Shown piece by piece: positions 1 through 9,079 of a stretch of DNA of 64,000 bases. The position numbers were made by a program, and so were the translations under genes. The stretch is from assembly GCA_036971475.1 (NCBI GenBank), contig JBAIZL010000002.1, forward strand, positions 235,628,643 to 235,692,642, in the 5' to 3' direction. The notes beneath the pieces were generated by a model. The model was not told the origin of the DNA, did no database searches, and was given only the letters and a program-made list of their open reading frames with translations. This stretch comes from Prosapia bicincta. Its lineage: Eukaryota > Arthropoda > Insecta > Hemiptera > Cercopidae. Each line of letters begins with the position of its first letter. Position 1 is the stretch's first letter.

Positions 1-968
1 CACTTTGAAGCCTAGCCCCTTAATAGGCGCTCTGCCTCTGCCTGGACGTTTTTAGGTAAAATATAAAAAATTCCAGAATTATGATAAATACCATATTTAC
101 AACAAATTATACATTGTTGTAAAGGGAATGAAACAAGCTTTCAGGAAATATATACATATGAATTGATTACTTACATATAAATAGTGTTATGCTCATTTGA
201 AAAATGTATAAAAAAGTAAAAAAAATAAAATAGCAACACTGTACATACACTGTACTTTACTATACATTCTTTACATTGGAATTGAAAATAAATATCAAAT
301 GTTATATATCATTTTAAAGTTAAAAGAAAGTGTGTTAGAAATATTGCTTTTAAAATTTAGAAAACTCTAAAATCGGGTCATTTACATTTCCAATCAGTCC
401 ATCAATATAAGATATGTTGATTATACATCGGGCTAGATCGGTTTCACTGTCACTGTTACTGTCTAAAAGCAACATATCTCGTACTGAATCGCTTCCCAAA
501 TTGTCTTTAGGCATTATATCTATAAAGTAAAATCTCTAACAATAAAAATTTAAATAATCAAAAGATAAATTTAAAGCGAAAACAACAAACTCGAAACCAA
601 AACAAAAATTATACAAACAACATACAAATTAAATAAACAAAATAACTAATAGTATTTAGAGTAAACAACAACAAACTAAAAACATAAACAACTAACACTA
701 ATAAAACACTCACTATCTGACCAAACAAATGTCTGATAGCTCTTGATCGCCACACTTAACCAAATAAATTTTTGTTCGTAAACTCTGATTGCCCTAAAGG
801 TAAAGAATGTAAAGCTGAATAACCAATATAAAGAACAATCGACGAAACTAAGATATCGGGAATTACGTTGCTATGGAAATAAATAAGTGAACCCGAGCTA
901 TACACGGGCATAGGCAACTAGCGTTGACTAAAAGACCCGATTTATACTTGGGCGTAGGCTTGAACGTG
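1..968 (-). mobile_element. Internally deleted piggyBac-like element
   Basis: The first 19 bases (CACTTTGAAGCCTAGCCCC) match, at 15 of 19 positions, the reverse complement of the right end (CACGTTCAAGCCTACGCCC, ending at 968). TTAA follows the right end at 969-972, the piggyBac target site; the left TTAA would lie just outside the window. Near the right end there are two GC-rich subterminal copies of an ACCCGA...GGGC motif (about 890-960). A short acidic reading frame at 350-514 is read from the right end. At 968 bp it is far shorter than an autonomous piggyBac, so most of the transposase is deleted. The family call rests on TTAA, end sequence and the acidic frame, not on the catalytic domain. 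Confidence 0.55.
350..514 (-). CDS. 54-aa acidic ORF, possible piggyBac transposase N-terminus
   Basis: ATG at 514 on the minus strand opens a 54-codon frame ending in TAA at 350-352. The product is acidic and serine-rich, with a DSNSDSETDL stretch in the middle, as is usual for the poorly conserved N-terminus of piggyBac-type transposases. It has no catalytic domain and stops where the element appears deleted. It lies between the two terminal inverted repeats of the 1-968 element and reads away from the right one. A chance ORF is the alternative. Confidence 0.35.
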   Translation of the reverse strand: MPKDNLGSDSVRDMLLLDSNSDSETDLARCIINISYIDGLIGNVNDPILEFSKF

Positions 969-972
969 TTAA

Positions 973-2259
973 TACTCTTTCAGTTCTTTAGAGCAGGGAT
1001 CTCCAAATTACGTCCCACATGCCAAATCTAGTTTGCGACAATTTGTTATTCTTGCTGTGATGAGTTAGATAATAAACAGTTTTTTAAACTGTTTTATAAA
1101 CTTTTTCATAAACTTCTTTTATTTACTATTGTCGTTGAGCTTATTGACTAGTATAGTTTGCAGGAAATTATAACTTTAGCATAATAACCACAATTGGAAT
1201 GAATTCCATTAACAGCTATATGCCCACTTGTAAAAAATACTAATGAGATTTATGTATTTGTGTTTTTCCACTGATAATAGTTTGTAGCTTGCAATCAATT
1301 TTACTTGTACCAAATGTTAAAAGAGATTTAAGATACTAATAGAGTAACTTAGATTGTAAACATTCTTTTTGTGGTTAATTTTAGAGAACGTTTTCTCACA
1401 CAAGTAAAGAATGCCAAAAACATAAAACAGCGCACAAGCAAATTATCAAACTGTACCACATAAATTTCAACAAATATTCATTTTAATTTCATTGTAAATC
1501 AAATTTCTATTTGAAGTTTCATAGCTATGGTTTCAATATCAGTGTCAAAAGGATTTTGAAAAATCTTAATTTTATTCTCAACTACATCAAAGGAAACAAG
1601 TATAAAGTTTATTTTCAAACCACTCAATCTGTTACCTTCAAAGTTTCTATTGCAAAATTGACGGGAAACTCAAGACTCTGTAGAGTGGCTGAATATTTCA
1701 CATGCTTTAATTACTCCATATGGCATTAGACATATGTAATACTCCTTAAGGAATATGATAATAAAGGTCTTAGCTTCCCTGAATTTGGTGGTGAGTAGAT
1801 GTCGTCTGTTACCCACTTATGGCCATATCACCTCGTTCCTTAGTTTTGCTGGATTCAATGGTGAATGGGTATCACCCATTTATGGAGGATATTTAAGCTC
1901 ATTAGAAAGTTCAATTGGAACAGCACATTAGTTCAACTAAGCGAACATCTTGTCCCACTTTTCATTTCATAGGTTACAAAATGAGTTTAAATAAAATTTA
2001 ATACTAATGTAAGCCCGCCACTTCATGGCTCTATGTAGAAGTGAATGACTGAGTTTGTTTGAACAAATTTAGGACAAAGAATATTTGTGATTTTTAATTT
2101 CTTTACCATCTTATTTAAAATGGATTGTTGGTCAAGTATGAATCGCTAAAGTTCATGGCTTAATAATTGTAGTGGATCTAGCATTGTAGAAAATATTAGT
2201 ACTACAGATGTAGTTCCTTTCCAGAAAAAAACCACGTAAATATTCTACATCTTGTTTAA
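973..2259. other. No gene seen
   Basis: AT-rich sequence without a convincing coding frame. A 72-codon frame at 1511-1729 has no recognisable motif. At 1775-1905 two diverged copies of a roughly 75-bp segment lie in tandem (GGTGGTGAGTAGATG... and ATGGTGAATGGGTAT..., each followed by ACCCA and TTATGG). I cannot assign it to a family. Confidence 0.4.
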
Positions 2260-2775
2260 CCCTTTGATTAGCAACATATGCCTGTCCTGTTATGGCCCTG
2301 GGAGCAACATATTTTGAAAGATTTTTACTCTTTCTCTTTTATTTAATTTTTGTCTATTTTTCCATATTATAAAAAATTATAGTAATATTTGTTAATATTT
2401 TTTTTTGACTTATTTTCTCATGTTAACAAAAATTTACCAATTTTTTGTACCAAAGATTACTGACAATTTCATTGCTAAATTATCTGTTAATCTTTTTTTT
2501 GTTGTAAAATACAAATTTTGAAACGATTTGTAAGTACGTGGGAAAACCCATTGACTTTGGACACAATAGAATGGTGACTATGTACTCTGTGTAGCATTTA
2601 TTGTCCAGATAGTAGCAAATATTTCACTTAAAATACAGCACAATACAGAGGAAAACCAATCGTAAACATATAACAATGCTAATCTGAGAAAAATGATAGA
2701 GCGTACATATACTTAAATGCTCCTGTTGGCCGTTGTGAGACCTCACATACTGGTATGTGAATGCTAATCAAAGGG
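2260..2775. mobile_element. piggyBac-type MITE with TTAA target duplications
   Basis: A 516-bp element begins CCCTTTGATTAGCA and ends with its exact reverse complement TGCTAATCAAAGGG. TTAA flanks it on both sides (2256-2259 and 2776-2779). CCC/GGG ends with TTAA duplication are the signature of piggyBac transposition. The interior is AT-rich and noncoding, so this is a non-autonomous derivative. The ends differ from those of the 1-968 element, so the two belong to different subfamilies. Confidence 0.85.
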
Positions 2776-2779
2776 TTAA

Positions 2780-3360
2780 AAGTGGGATAATTCTGAATAA
2801 ACAGAGGAGACAGACCTCTATGGAGTCTTGGTTGTGAAGGGCTATCGAATGAATCGATGAATCTGTCAATGTTGAGGCGTCACCTTGAATACAAAATATA
2901 AGTAATCACTTAATATACCAGTAACATATTTGTTAAAAAATTAACTACAATTTTATTGTTCATAGAATTTAGTTAGGCACATAGGTATAGAACAAAATTT
3001 CAAAAGAACATTCTTGGGTTACAGGAGGTTCCCTTTCTGATCACTGAAAATTAATAATCTCATTCAACTAGACAAGATGTAATTTTTTCTGCAACAAAAA
3101 CAAAGAACTAACTTATAGAAAAACACACCAACACTTCAATTAATATCGTTATCCAACAATACTGTGAAAAGAAAAATTGCCGTTTTTTTGTGCTAGAACG
3201 GTCTAGTGAGAGTGAATTAGTTTTATTACAGTTGAATGAGATTCACAATAATCGAAATAATCCTAATCTTGTAGTATGAACACGAAAATACATTTTTGAA
3301 GATTTCTTATTCTTTGAATTAATCTATGTTCATACAAATGCAAAAGCCTTTTTCAATGAC
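2780..3360. other. No gene seen
   Basis: AT-rich sequence between the piggyBac-type MITE and the first (TA)n tract. No open frame, terminal repeat or recognisable domain was found. Confidence 0.4.
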
Positions 3361-3362
3361 TT

Positions 3363-3426
<64 letters not shown>

Positions 3427-3431
3427 TAGAT

Positions 3432-3662
3432 AGATTTTTTGGACTAGGAGACTGACAGACTTACCTTGGTAAGAGTCCACACTGTAGTCTTCAAATAGAA
3501 ACACATAAAAGCACTTAAACAATGATATATTTCAACCACACAGTGGTCTTTGTCAATCGAAGAGAAAACACAAAAAGAAATATGAGAGAATGAAATAAAA
3601 TAAATATAAGTTGTAATCACAGATTGTGTAGAGTAGAAATCAGATGTCACAGATGCACAGAT
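3432..3662 (-). repeat. PLE terminal-repeat arm, family X
   Basis: About 230 bp starting at the TTTTTTGGACTAGGAGACTG edge and running to the AT tract at 3670. On the minus strand it contains TTGACAAAGACCAC-TGT-GTGGTTGAAATAT, a 6-bp hairpin followed by GAA and an AT palindrome. The same unit recurs at 8262-8505, 8584-9071, 11700-11790, 23086-23412 and 25408-25560, each time abutting (TA)n. Short frames rich in YIYIYI in this area are translations of the TA tract and not genes. Confidence 0.75.
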
Positions 3663-3668
3663 TAAAGA

Positions 3669-3722
<54 letters not shown>

Positions 3723-3725
<3 letters not shown>

Positions 3726-3985
3726 TTGATATTTAACATTATCCATTGTTTTTCCGTTGCACTGACTTTATGAAGTTAATATATTACTATTGTAAGTAAT
3801 TTTAACCACCATTAAATGCAATAGTTTTACCTTGAGTGATGAGGCACCTTTCGGTCAATTGACCATTGTCGAATCACAATGGTCAATTGACCGAAAGGTG
3901 CCTCATCACTCAAGGTAAAATTATTGCATTTAATGGTGGATAAAATTACTTACAATAGTAATATATTAACTTCATATATATATAT
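3723..3985. repeat. Palindromic pair of family Y terminal repeats
   Basis: Two arms of about 110 bp in inverted orientation meet near 3875. They hold the Y unit: AGTTAATATATTACTATTG at the outer edge, TTTTACCTTGAGTGATGAGG, then the hairpin region. The whole would fold into a long hairpin and is bounded by (TA)n on both sides. The same unit brackets the PLE at 5975-8228 and forms similar palindromes at 17575-17875 and 44200-44470. The centre of this copy has lost part of the 7-nt box next to the hairpin. Confidence 0.8.
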
Positions 3986-4239
3986 ATTGTTTCCATGAGC
4001 ATATGAGTGATTATAGTTTATATAAGTCTGTCAGGGGAAAAGAGATAAGGCTATTAGGAGACAAAAAAAATAAATAAATAAAAAATAAAATAAAAAAAAA
4101 TAAATGGATTTATCTGATGTTGAGGTTAGGGGATTCTCTGGACTTGGTATACCACTGGTATGATAGTTCCCACCTTCTCAGTTCTGAGGGATTGCAATCA
4201 GGGGGGAGTGATTTAATTATTTTTGTGGTATAGCAGTCA

Positions 4240-4581
4240 TCAAAAGTTGTGATGTTGTGGAATGGATCGTTTTATGTTTATTGGGTGGTTGCTGTAGAAA
4301 TGGAGATATTGTAGGTGGTTTGTTGGTTTGATGTGAATTCCTGTGTTGATATTTCCATTCTGGAGTGTTACCTCTACATCCAAAAAGGTGATGGCTGATG
4401 TAGATTTCTCCCAGGTAAATTGAAGTGTGGAGGATTGTATCAGGCTGTCTAAAAATGCCTCAAGTGTTGAAGCACCCTGTGTCCAAATTAGGAAGATGTC
4501 ATCTATATATCTATACCAACATAATGGCTGGTGTGTTTGTGTCTTTAGAAAGTTGTTCGACAGCAACCACCCAATATCCAT
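4240..4581 (-). pseudogene. PLE-2 reverse transcriptase fragment
   Basis: The minus-strand frame carries the RT motif C RYIDDIFLIW (YIDD catalytic aspartates), followed by the FLDVEVTL segment and PTNHLQYLHFYSNHP, the pattern of PLE reverse transcriptases in the palm and thumb. The frame then runs out of register into the element's own 3' end (at about 4257). RT sequence has therefore been joined by deletion to the terminal repeat. Finger motifs and motif B (the GxAMGSP type) are absent. The reading direction is opposite to the endonuclease half of the same element. Confidence 0.8.
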
Positions 4582-4609
4582 TCCATACAGTCAAGCAATC
4601 AGGGGTAAG

Positions 4610-5398
4610 AGAATCTGTTCGAATGATAGGGAATTCGAAGATTTTAATAGAAAGATATCAACAGCCTTCCAGAGAAGAGGATACCCAAAAAAACTCATTG
4701 AAAACCAAATTCATTCAGCACAATCCTCGGTTCACCATAAACCACAAACAGAATAAAATAAACTGTCTTTAATAACAGACTACCATCCTGGTCTACATAA
4801 ACTCAACAAGATATTGAGAGATGACTTCAAAATTCTTCAAGCTTCCGTCCACACCAAAAATCTTTTCACCGATCCACCGCAAATTTGGTACAAGCAACCT
4901 CCCAACTTGAAAAACATCCTAGTACATCCTAAACTACCAGACCCTGATGCAGAGAAACCACACAAACTTCCTCATGGCTTCTTTCCATGCAATAGACCTA
5001 GATGCAAGACGTGTCCAATACACCCCTCAGCAAATAGTTTCAACAGCCAAACAACAAAAATGGTCTTCAAAATACAGGGTCATCATAATTGTACATCGAA
5101 AAATGTCATATACCAGCTACAATGTAAACTTTGCTCAGCACAGTACATAGGCCTGACCACGGATGGTCTGAATATCAGAATGAATGGCCACAGACATGAT
5201 GTTAAAATTATGAATATGGATAGACCAACAGCTCAACATGCTGCGAGTCACAACATCACAACTTTTGATGACTGCTATACCACAAAAATAATTAAATCAC
5301 TCCCTCCTGATTGCAATCCCTCAGAACTGAGAAGGTGGGAACTATCATACCAGTGGTATACCAAGTCCAGAGAATCCCCTAACCTCAACATCAGATAA
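4610..5398 (+). pseudogene. PLE-2 C-terminus with GIY-YIG endonuclease
   Basis: The region continues the RT thumb (SNHPISIPYSQAIRGKRICS at the left edge) through a stop near 4757, then opens as a 194-codon frame at 4814-5398. That frame has a cysteine pair (CNRPRCKTCP), then NVIYQLQCKLCSAQYIGL, which is the GIY-YIG core of the PLE endonuclease with its CxxC insertion, and later RMNGHRHD and an ELRRWE helix. The GIY-YIG nuclease nicks target DNA to prime reverse transcription. The frame itself is intact but cut off from its RT, so no full protein can be made. Confidence 0.8.
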
Positions 5399-5500
5399 AC
5401 CCATTCATTTTTTTTTTTTTTTTTTTTTTTTCTCCTAGTACCCTTATATCTTTTCCCCTGACAGACTTATATAAACTATAATCACTCATATGCTCATAGA

Positions 5501-5925
<425 letters not shown>

Positions 5926-6108
5926 CTCTACTAGAACTAACCTATATATATATATATATATATATTTGATATTTAATATTATCCATTGTTTTTCCGTTGC
6001 ACTGACTTTATGAAGTTAATATATTACTAATTTTGAGTAATTTTATCCACCATTAAGTGCAATAATTTTACCTTGAGTGATGAGGCACCTTTCGGTCTTT
6101 GACCATTG

Positions 6109-7038
6109 TCACTGATTGTTCTCTGCTGTGGATGCTACGTCCGTGAAGCCGGTGTTTGTTGTAGTTACGCGCACTATTTCTTGATCTGTGTGTATGAGGT
6201 TTCTGTATAGTATGTCTTCTGTATATGTTGTTTGTAAATTCATTAAGTTGTTGTGTATGTTTTTATAAATGTGGTATTTTTCTAGTGAGTTTAGTTCTAT
6301 TGGGTTGTTATTTATTTCCAGTATGGTTAGGTTATTTTCGTAATTTGTAATTTCGTGTTTATGGGAAATTAGGTGTGCTGCAACATTTGATACTTTAGAA
6401 TTTTTATTTTTGAATGCTCTATAATGTTCTTCAAATCTTATTTTAAATGTTCTGGTTGTTTTTCCTATGTAAAAAGCGTTACAGTTGTTGCAAGTGATTT
6501 TGTAGATTCCTGATAGGTTATGTTTTTCTGAATTTGTTATGTGGTTTTTGTTACTAAGATATTTTATTATTTTATTGTTTGGTTTGTAAGTTGGAGTGTA
6601 GTATTCTTTGTTGTATATATTTGTTATTTTTTCTATTTTGTTATTGGTATATTTATATTTTAGGTAGATTTTTTTATTTTTATTGTTTTCGTGTTCCGGT
6701 TGTAGTGTTGTGTTGAGGTTAGGTTTTTTTGTGAATTTATTGTATATATTTTTTATAATGTGTTTGTTGTATCCATTTTCTATTGCTATTTTTGTAATGT
6801 TATTTAATTCTTCATTTAATTTTTGTTTGTTATCCTGTGTGTATTTTATTGCTTTATTTATCATGTTACTGTAAGTGTTAATTTTGTGTGTCCAGGGGTG
6901 GTTAGATTTGTAGTGTATTGTGGTGTTGTTGGAAGTAGGTTTCCTGTATACTGTAGTTTCTATTTTATTATCATTTATATTTAAAGTAATGTCGAGGAAG
7001 TAATATCTTGTCCATAGTAAGATATTGTGTGTGTTTAC
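6109..7038 (-). pseudogene. PLE-1 left arm: GIY-YIG part without RT motif C
   Basis: Its 251-codon frame (6109-6864) is identical in translation to residues 122-372 of the right-arm ORF and includes LSGIYKITCNNCNAFYIGKT, the GIY-YIG core. Upstream of it the homology continues to about 7000. It then jumps from the FLDITL segment directly to the region before the YVDD box, so the catalytic aspartates are deleted. It is a non-functional mirror of the right arm. Confidence 0.8.
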
Positions 7039-8126
7039 AACACTTCGAACAAATAATAATTAAACCTATAATAAACACACACAATATCTTACTATGGACA
7101 AGATATGTAGACGATATACTTGTAATATACCAACCTACCATTCACAACGAACACCTCATAATATTAAACAAACTAAATACATACAACGAAAACATACAAT
7201 TCACCGTTGAAACAGAAACAAATAGAACAATCAACTTCCTCGACATTACTTTAAATATAAATGATAATAAAATAGAAACTACAGTATACAGGAAACCTAC
7301 TTCCAACAACACCACAATACACTACAAATCTAACCACCCCTGGACACACAAAATTAACACTTACAGTAACATGATAAATAAAGCAATAAAATACACACAG
7401 GATAACAAACAAAAATTAAATGAAGAATTAAATAACATTACAAAAATAGCAATAGAAAATGGATACAACAAACACATTATAAAAAATATATACAATAAAT
7501 TCACAAAAAAACCTAACCTCAACACAACACTACAACCGGAACACGAAAACAATAAAAATAAAAAAATCTACCTAAAATATAAATATACCAATAACAAAAT
7601 AGAAAAAATAACAAATATATACAACAAAGAATACTACACTCCAACTTACAAACCAAACAATAAAATAATAAAATATCTTAGTAACAAAAACCACATAACA
7701 AATTCAGAAAAACATAACCTATCAGGAATCTACAAAATCACTTGCAACAACTGTAACGCTTTTTACATAGGAAAAACAACCAGAACATTTAAAATAAGAT
7801 TTGAAGAACATTATAGAGCATTCAAAAATAAAAATTCTAAAGTATCAAATGTTGCAGCACACCTAATTTCCCATAAACACGAAATTACAAATTACGAAAA
7901 TAACCTAACCATACTGGAAATAAATAACAACCCAATAGAACTAAACTCACTAGAAAAATACCACATTTATAAAAACATACACAACAACTTAATGAATTTA
8001 CAAACAACATATACAGAAGACATACTATACAGAAACCTCATACACACAGATCAAGAAATAGTGCGCGTAACTACAACAAACACCGGCTTCACGGACGTAG
8101 CATCCACAGCAGAGAACAATCAGTGA
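7008..8126 (+). CDS. PLE-1 RT (C-terminal part) plus GIY-YIG endonuclease
   Basis: A 372-codon frame. Residues 30-40 hold the RT motif C (TRYVDDILVIY); NFLDITLNIND (about 70-80) and VYRKPTSNNTT (about 87-97) follow in the palm/thumb. A lysine/asparagine-rich linker follows, then at about 240-275 GIYKITCNNCNAFYIGKT with the arginine/glutamate helix (TFKIRFEEHYRAF), the GIY-YIG nuclease. Full PLE proteins are usually 700-900 residues, so about half, including RT motifs A and B, is missing. The apparent ATG lies in the spacer between the inverted arms and is not a natural start. The frame is free of stops over its whole length, suggesting a young copy. Confidence 0.8.
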   Translation: MSIVRYCVCLQHFEQIIIKPIINTHNILLWTRYVDDILVIYQPTIHNEHLIILNKLNTYNENIQFTVETETNRTINFLDITLNINDNKIETTVYRKPTSNNTTIHYKSNHPWTHKINTYSNMINKAIKYTQDNKQKLNEELNNITKIAIENGYNKHIIKNIYNKFTKKPNLNTTLQPEHENNKNKKIYLKYKYTNNKIEKITNIYNKEYYTPTYKPNNKIIKYLSNKNHITNSEKHNLSGIYKITCNNCNAFYIGKTTRTFKIRFEEHYRAFKNKNSKVSNVAAHLISHKHEITNYENNLTILEINNNPIELNSLEKYHIYKNIHNNLMNLQTTYTEDILYRNLIHTDQEIVRVTTTNTGFTDVASTAENNQ

Positions 8127-8163
8127 TTCGACAATGGTCAAAGACCGAAAGGTGCCTCATCAC
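8123..8163 (+). ncRNA. Hammerhead-like module, family Y (PLE-1 3' end)
   Basis: GTGAT (outer stem), TCGACAA box, T, GGTC-AAA-GACC hairpin, GAA, AGGTGCCT (near-palindrome), C, ATCAC (pairs perfectly with GTGAT). It follows the PLE-1 stop codon directly. The 7-nt box differs from CTGAAGA at several positions, so self-cleavage is doubtful even though the fold is kept. Other copies of this module: 17755-17796, 25202-25243, 44319-44360 and, on the minus strand, 44264-44305. Confidence 0.4.
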
Positions 8164-8225
8164 TCAAGGTAAAATTATTGCACTTAATAGTGGATAAAAT
8201 TACTCAAAATTAGTAATATATTAAC

Positions 8226-8261
<36 letters not shown>

Positions 8262-8262
<1 letters not shown>

Positions 8263-8524
8263 TTAATCTGTGCATCTGTGACATCTGATTTCTACTCTAC
8301 ACAATCTGTGATTACAACTTATATTTATTTTATTTCATTCTCTCATATTTCTTTTTGTGTTTTCTCTTCGATTGACAAATACCACTGTGTGGTTGAAATA
8401 TATCATTGTTTAAGTGCTTTTATGTATTTCTATTTAAAGACTACAGTGTGGACTCTTACCAAGGTAAGTCTGTCAGTCTCCTAGTCCAAAATATCTAAAT
8501 AATATTTACCAACCAAAACTAACC

Positions 8525-8586
<62 letters not shown>

Positions 8587-9071
8587 GGTTAGTTTTGGTT
8601 GGTAAATATTATTTAGATTTTTTGGACTAGGAGACTGACAGGCTTACCTTGGTAACAGTCCACTCTGTAGTCTTCAAATAGAAACACATAAAAGCACTTA
8701 AATAATGATATATTTCAACCACACAGTGGTCTTTGTCAATCGAAGAGAAAACACAAAAAGAAATATGATAGAATGAAATAAAATAATTGTAATCACAGAT
8801 TGTGTAGAGTAGAAATCAGATGTCACAGATGCACAGATTAAAGACATATCTTTAATCTGTGACATCTGATTTCTACTCTACACAATCTGTGATTACAATT
8901 ATTTTATTTCATTCTCTCATATTTCTTTTTGTGTTTTCTCTTCGATTGACAAAGACCACTGTGTGGTTGAAATATATCATTGTTTAAGTGCTTTTATGTG
9001 TTTCTATTTCAAGACTACAGAGTGGACTCTTACCAAGGTAAGTCTGTCAGTCTCCTAGTCCAAAAAATCTA
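8262..9071. repeat. Three X-family terminal repeats, two in a palindrome
   Basis: A plus-oriented X arm (8262-8505) is followed by (TA)n, then a minus arm (8584-8848) and a plus arm (8849-9071) that meet head to head near 8848 in a near-perfect palindrome. The flanking TTAGGTTAGTTTTGGTTGGT segment (8583-8602) also has its mirror at 8503-8527. Arms carry the TTGACAA-A-GACCAC/GTGGTT-GAA element. Nothing here is protein coding. Confidence 0.8.
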
Positions 9072-9079
9072 TATATATA

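Larger units (their letters stand above)
5975..8228 (+). mobile_element. Penelope-like element (PLE-1), large inverted duplication
   Basis: Y-type terminal repeats in inverted orientation bracket the element (5975-6112 and 8122-8228). Inside, 6109-7038 is an inverted copy of 7073-8126, so both arms encode the same C-terminal protein. The left arm lacks about 130 bp corresponding to 7108-7237, which holds the RT catalytic motif. The centre (7039-7072) is a short unpaired spacer. The two 251-residue translations are identical, which implies a recent origin or gene conversion. The 5' part of the RT is missing from both arms. Confidence 0.85.

Noticed and set aside
3319..3522. ORF rich in YIYIYI next to a TA tract (also 5494-5700, 25312-25497, 44064-44249)
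   Set aside because: The repeats are translations of (TA)n with a little flanking PLE repeat; no protein gene.
7361..7552. Hydrophobic ORF opposite PLE-1 (also 6683-6874, 24459-24716, 18440-18847, 42940-43125)
   Set aside because: Antisense shadows of PLE coding sequence; the sense strand carries RT and GIY-YIG motifs.
8935..8995. Family X arm as a functional hammerhead module
   Set aside because: The hairpin, GAA and AT palindrome are present, but the outer stem does not pair and the box is TTGACAA; kept only as a degenerate relative.
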